From the NCBI RefSeq assembly GCF_000503215.1, contig NZ_KI628539.1, positions 434,001 through 498,000 on the forward strand: 64,000 nucleotides of DNA, given 5' to 3'. The stretch comes from Pseudomonas canadensis. GTDB lineage: Bacteria; Pseudomonadota; Gammaproteobacteria; Pseudomonadales; Pseudomonadaceae. The position numbers and the translations under genes were made by a program. Shown here in pieces: positions 60,375 to 64,000 of the stretch (position 1 is its first letter; the number at the start of each line of letters is the position of its first letter). Below the pieces are notes generated by a model. It had not been told where the DNA came from. It ran no database searches and was given only the letters and a program-made list of their open reading frames with translations.

Positions 60375-60455
60375 CTGGAAAAACTCAGCTCCGGAAATGG
60401 GGCGGCTTCGCCCCCCAGCGCGGGCGGTGCGACGATTCGACAAGCCCGCTCACTA
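60296..60455. repeat. Long palindromic element inside the operon
   Basis: Arms of about 58 bases (60296-60353 and 60397-60455) pair almost completely: TAGTGAGCGGGCTTGTCG at 60296-60313 with CGACAAGCCCGCTCACTA at 60438-60455, and a GCGAAGCCGCC stem near the loop. The loop is about 45 bases. The left arm is translated as the C-terminus of the hydrolase, whose stop codon lies in the loop. The next gene begins 19 bases after the right arm. A large mRNA hairpin here should affect expression of the distal half of the operon. Confidence 0.85.
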
Positions 60456-60473
60456 TAGAAATAAGGGACCGAT

Positions 60474-61598
60474 GTGATTACCGCCCAAGCGTTCCCGACC
60501 ATCCGGGCCCTCCAGCGCAGTGCCTGGAACGACTGTTTCCCGGGAGCCCTGGAGGACTGGGACTATTACGTCGCCGTGGAAAACGCCGCCATCAATGATT
60601 TCCAGTGGCGTTACCTGGCGGTTTACGAAGATGGAACGCTGGTGGCTGTGGCCGCGGCGTTCATCACCCATTATCGCCTCGACACCACGGTGTCGGGCGC
60701 CGGCAAGCGCTTGACCGAGCGTGTGGAGCGACTGTGGCCGGGGCTTTTGCAACTGGGGCTGTATGCCCTCGGCTCGCCGGTGGCCGAACGCTGCGACGTC
60801 GGCTTTGCCAGCGGCGTGGCGGATGTGCGCCGCCCGCTGCTGCTCAAGCATCTGTTGGAAGCTGCGCGCCAGGATGCCGATGACTTTGGTATCGGCTTGG
60901 TGGCGGTCAAGGATGCGCCGAGCAAAGATCCGCATTGGCTCGAGAGTTGCCGCGCAGCGGGCTTCCAGAGCATGCCGAGCTTGCCCACGGGCGTGTTGCC
61001 GCTGCCCTACGGCTCGGTGGACGCCTACCTGGGCTCCCTGGGAAAATCCACGCGTAAGGACCTGCGCCGCAAACTGCGCGCGCCCGGGCCACGGGTGGAG
61101 TGGCGGCGCACTATCGACGACGTGCTGCCCGAGGTCATGCGCCTGTACGAAGCCACGCTCACGCGTGCCGAGCTGCAGTTCGAGCGGCTGCCCGCCGGCT
61201 ACTTCACCGGAGTGCTGGAACGGCTTGATGAGCGGGCGGTCTGTGTTCTTTACTGGGTGGACGAGCAACTGGTGGCGTTCAACCTGATCCTGGTGGACGA
61301 ACACCGGCTGGTGGACAAGTTTTTCGGGCATGACGTGGCGTTCACCCGCGACTACAACCTGTACTTCCGTAGCTGGCTGACCAATGTGGACTACTGTATT
61401 CAACACAATATTGCCGTGTATGAGTGCGGCCAGGCCGGGTATGCCAGTAAGCTGCGCCTGGGCTGCGAGTTCCAGGGCAACAGCGTGTTTTTCCGCCACC
61501 GCAACCGGCTGGTCAACGGCCTGCTCAAGCTTGTAAAACTGTTTATTCGACCGGATCGTTCCGACCCTGCCATGGCTGCTGCGATAAGCGAAACCTGA
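60474..61598 (+). CDS. BioF2/FemAB-like GNAT acyltransferase
   Basis: 374 residues from GTG 60474, AAGGGA nine bases upstream. Seen: two tandem GNAT-like halves; the second has STRKDLRRKLRA near residue 188 and VDEHRLVDKFFGHD near 275, FRSWLTNVDYCI and AGYASKLRLGCEFQGNSVFF as in peptidoglycan/aminoacyl-transfer or BioF2-like acyltransferases. Cytoplasmic, acyl or aminoacyl transfer to a small amine is likely. The stop overlaps the kinase start (TGATG at 61596-61600). Confidence 0.87.
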   Translation: MITAQAFPTIRALQRSAWNDCFPGALEDWDYYVAVENAAINDFQWRYLAVYEDGTLVAVAAAFITHYRLDTTVSGAGKRLTERVERLWPGLLQLGLYALGSPVAERCDVGFASGVADVRRPLLLKHLLEAARQDADDFGIGLVAVKDAPSKDPHWLESCRAAGFQSMPSLPTGVLPLPYGSVDAYLGSLGKSTRKDLRRKLRAPGPRVEWRRTIDDVLPEVMRLYEATLTRAELQFERLPAGYFTGVLERLDERAVCVLYWVDEQLVAFNLILVDEHRLVDKFFGHDVAFTRDYNLYFRSWLTNVDYCIQHNIAVYECGQAGYASKLRLGCEFQGNSVFFRHRNRLVNGLLKLVKLFIRPDRSDPAMAAAISET

Positions 61599-63367
61599 TG
61601 ATCACCAAGACCCGCCAGAAAGCCCGCCCCTTTGCCATTTCGCGCTGGAGCGTCCAGCGCAAGCTGGTGCTGGCGTTCTGGTTGGTCAGCGTGATTCCCA
61701 CCATGATCGCCGCCGAACTGGCGGCAACCACGCTTTCGCAGATCTTCGACAGCAACGTGCGCATCTGGCTGCAGGAGTCGACCAAGATCGTCAAGGACGA
61801 GATTGGCGACATCCTTCACGACAACGCGCGCATGGCCAAGTTGTTCCTGCGCTACACCAGCCCGCCCTCCAGCCGGCAGGCGGCCAAGCACGACCGGCTG
61901 ACTGCCGACATTGCAGATGCCACGGACATCGACGTGGTCGCACTGATCCGCGTCAGCGACCACAAGCTGGTGTTCAGCACCGCCTCCGACGACATCGTCA
62001 AACAGATCAGCCTGACCAGCAACGCGGTGTTGCAGACCGTGCAGGTGGCCGGGGTGAGCACCGGGATCGTGGTGTCCACCTTCGAGACCACCCAGGACGG
62101 CGTCGATTACCTGCTGCTGGTGGCCACGTACCTGGACAGCAGTTTCCTCACCAGCGTGGCCGATGTACATTCCCTCGACCTGCGCCTGTACCTGGCCAAC
62201 CCCGATGGGTTCTCCGAAATATTCTCCACCCAGCGCTTCGAGGATCACCCCTCGCGCATCCCCAAGAACGTCGAAACTGCGATGCGCAGCACCAAGCAGC
62301 CCAGCGAGCAGTTCACTAATAACTACAGTGGGTTGTACTGGCCGATCTTCAACGACGCCGGCGACTTGCAGGGCGTGATTTTCAGCGGCCTGCTGCGCCA
62401 CACCAGCCTGGTGGGGCTGGTGAACCAGAGCAATCTGTTCGTGCTGATCTTCCTGCTCAGCTCGGCATTGTCGCTGGCGGCGGGGGTGTTAGTGTCGCGG
62501 CGCCTGACCAAGCCGCTGCGAGACCTTTCCCAAGGCGTGAGCGCGGTGATCTCCGGCGATTACGCGCACCGCGTGGTGGTCAGTGGCGGCGACGAGTTGG
62601 CGCAGTTGAGCAGCACCTTCAACCATATGACCGAGCGCCTGGGCGAGTTGCATTACCTCGAAGCCCAGCTGCGCCGGCGTGATCGCCTGCATGCCCTAGG
62701 TGAAGTCGCCATGGGCCTGGCCCACGAGATCCGCAACCCGCTGGGCATCATCAAGACGGCCACACAGTTGCTGCACCGCCGCGCCGACCTGGCGGACACC
62801 GACAAGCGCCACCTGGAATACGTGATCAGTGAAGTCAGCCGCATCAACGACCTGATCACCGAGTTCCTCGACTTCGCCAAGCCCAACCCGCCGCTGCGCG
62901 TATTGCAGCCTGCGCGCCCGTTGGTGGAGGAAATCCTCGGTTTCTGCGCCCCGGAACTGGCCACCCATAACATCGACGCGCACATCGATGACCAGGCGCC
63001 GGGGGCGACGATCTACGCGGACGCCAAGCAGCTCAAGCAAGCGTGCCTCAACCTGATTCTCAACGCCATCGACGCGATGCCTGAAGGCGGGCGCCTGACC
63101 CTGGGTATTCGCACGGAAGGCGAGAACACGCTGATCAGCATCGCCGACACCGGCCAGGGTATTCCGGCGGACATGATCGAGCGTATCTTCACGCCATTCG
63201 TCACCACCAAGGCGTCGGGCACCGGCTTGGGCCTGGCCAAAGTCTATTCGATCATGGAAAGTCACGACGGCAGCATCGAATGTGCCAGTGAGAAAGATGC
63301 CGGCGCCACCTTCAGCCTGTACATTCCGGCGAGTGGCGAAGACGACGAGGACAGTCATGACGCATAA
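61598..63367 (+). CDS. Membrane sensor histidine kinase
   Basis: 589 residues. Order: helix (about 25-45), large periplasmic cache-type domain (about 50-275), helix (about 278-300), HAMP (about 300-352), HisKA with GLAHEIRNPLG (His near 375), HATPase with NLILNAIDAM, DTGQGIP and GTGLGLAK. NtrB/AtoS-type kinase. It overlaps the following sigma-54 activator gene by 11 bases, so the two are a cognate pair. The sensor should bind a small molecule in the periplasm. Confidence 0.93.
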   Translation: MITKTRQKARPFAISRWSVQRKLVLAFWLVSVIPTMIAAELAATTLSQIFDSNVRIWLQESTKIVKDEIGDILHDNARMAKLFLRYTSPPSSRQAAKHDRLTADIADATDIDVVALIRVSDHKLVFSTASDDIVKQISLTSNAVLQTVQVAGVSTGIVVSTFETTQDGVDYLLLVATYLDSSFLTSVADVHSLDLRLYLANPDGFSEIFSTQRFEDHPSRIPKNVETAMRSTKQPSEQFTNNYSGLYWPIFNDAGDLQGVIFSGLLRHTSLVGLVNQSNLFVLIFLLSSALSLAAGVLVSRRLTKPLRDLSQGVSAVISGDYAHRVVVSGGDELAQLSSTFNHMTERLGELHYLEAQLRRRDRLHALGEVAMGLAHEIRNPLGIIKTATQLLHRRADLADTDKRHLEYVISEVSRINDLITEFLDFAKPNPPLRVLQPARPLVEEILGFCAPELATHNIDAHIDDQAPGATIYADAKQLKQACLNLILNAIDAMPEGGRLTLGIRTEGENTLISIADTGQGIPADMIERIFTPFVTTKASGTGLGLAKVYSIMESHDGSIECASEKDAGATFSLYIPASGEDDEDSHDA

Positions 63368-64000
63368 CATTCTGGTAGTCGACGACGAACCCAAGCTCTG
63401 CGACCTGCTGGCGTCGGCCCTGGGCCAGAACGATGTGCAGGTGTTTATCGCCGGCAACGGCCTGCACGCGCTCAAGGTGCTGGAGCAGGAAGACATCGAC
63501 CTGGTGATCAGCGACTGGCGCATGCCTGGCATGGACGGGCCGGCGCTGCTGGCCGAGATCAAGGTGCGCTACCCCCATGTGCCGGTGATCGTGATGACCG
63601 CCTACAGCACGGTGAAAAACGCCGTGCAGTCGATGCGCAACGGCGCCTACGACTACATCGCCAAGCCGTTTGATATCGACGAGCTGGACATCACGGTGGC
63701 CAAGGCCCTGCAATTTCGCGACATCATGCGCGACAACGCGCGCATGCGTGCCGAGCTGGACGAACACGCCCAGTTCGACAGCCTGGTGGGCGACAGCCCG
63801 GCGTTTCGCAAAGTTCTGCAAGCGGTGGACTCGGTGCGCGACAGCAGCGCTACTATCCTGCTGACCGGCGAGAGCGGCACCGGCAAGGAAATGGTCGCCC
63901 GTGCCATCCACAAGCATGGCAGCCGCGCCGACAAACCCTTCGTGGCGGTCAATTGTGCGGCGATCCCGGAAGGGTTGCTGGAAAGCGAAATGTTCGGCCA
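63357..64000 (+). CDS. Sigma-54-dependent response regulator (NtrC family), 3' end outside window
   Basis: 214 codons visible from ATG 63357; no stop before the window end. Seen: REC with DDEPK at 9-13, phospho-acceptor Asp in VISDWRMP near 53, KPF Lys near 104, then the AAA+ domain with Walker A GESGTGKE near 171 and the start of the following VAVNCAAIPEGLLES motif. The GAFTGA loop and DNA-binding domain lie beyond 64000. It is expected to activate the sigma-54 promoter at 57314-57330 from the palindromes at 57225-57265. Confidence 0.93.
   Translation, partial: MTHNILVVDDEPKLCDLLASALGQNDVQVFIAGNGLHALKVLEQEDIDLVISDWRMPGMDGPALLAEIKVRYPHVPVIVMTAYSTVKNAVQSMRNGAYDYIAKPFDIDELDITVAKALQFRDIMRDNARMRAELDEHAQFDSLVGDSPAFRKVLQAVDSVRDSSATILLTGESGTGKEMVARAIHKHGSRADKPFVAVNCAAIPEGLLESEMFG

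Noticed and set aside
60296..60455. Simple rho-independent terminator ending the operon after the hydrolase
   Set aside because: No T-run follows and the next gene starts 19 bases later with its own ribosome-binding site and further overlapping genes; more likely an inserted repeat or attenuator.

Overview
The window is a stretch of chromosome from a high-GC Pseudomonas, most likely of the P. fluorescens group. The evidence is the gene content (membrane-bound PQQ glucose dehydrogenase, OpgC, MetR next to an alpha/beta hydrolase, a large DUF6543/dermonecrotic-toxin-type protein), the many scattered REP-type palindromes built on an AGGAGCCGGCTTGCCGGCGA-like core or a GAGCGAGC-AA-GCTCGCTC-like core, and a roughly 270-bp dispersed repeat carried as an inverted pair. 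I see no rRNA, tRNA, CRISPR array or intact insertion sequence. Assignments come from reading the sequence and family knowledge; no database search was run.

Layout. 1-5.4 kb: a metabolic operon (MFS carrier, two short-chain dehydrogenases, a small unknown protein, a CobW-type GTPase, and a solute-binding protein without signal peptide). 5.4-6.1 kb: inverted pair of a dispersed repeat. 6.4-8.7 kb: membrane GGDEF/EAL protein. 8.8-13.7 kb: gcd and a ZnuD-like zinc receptor with a Zur-type operator, then a VF530/DUF2132 protein and a Pr6Pr-type membrane protein. 14.8-16.1 kb: a siderophore-interacting reductase with its PadR-type regulator, arranged like YqjH/YqjI. 16.6-24.3 kb: a nine-gene chaperone-usher fimbrial locus whose usher carries a one-base frameshift. 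24.3-24.9 kb: a small gene graveyard (fragments of CS1/alpha-type fimbrial genes on +, a second siderophore-interacting protein on -). 25-33 kb: a 1625-residue toxin-like protein and a 1032-residue class A penicillin-binding protein. 33.7-42.2 kb: permeases, OpgC, glutamate-synthase-like enzyme, LuxR-type regulator, nitrilase-family hydrolase and the zinc-free ribosomal protein L31 paralogue, again behind a Zur-type palindrome.

42.2-49.8 kb is a compact signalling module: on the minus strand REC-GGDEF-EAL, a di-haem cytochrome c peroxidase, a DAHL-type sensor kinase and a REC-histidine kinase, overlapping or nearly so; on the plus strand a divergent REC plus degenerate HD-GYP protein. A redox enzyme set between phosphorelay and cyclic-di-GMP proteins suggests a coupled sensor system. 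49.8-57.2 kb holds housekeeping and accessory genes (Nudix, GNAT, metR, DsbA-like protein, an arginase-fold protein coupled to two half-size DMT transporters, a desaturase, a MipA/OmpV protein).

57.2-64 kb is the most promising unassigned system. HAD phosphatase, class III aminotransferase, alpha/beta hydrolase, BioF2-type acyltransferase, sensor kinase and a sigma-54 activator (cut by the window end) run in one direction, mostly overlapping. Upstream lie a perfect GG-N10-GC sigma-54 promoter and, about 85-110 bp before the predicted start, tandem TTGTAGC-type palindromes that look like enhancer sites. The cluster therefore appears to carry its own activator and to be a self-contained sigma-54-controlled biosynthetic or modification pathway.
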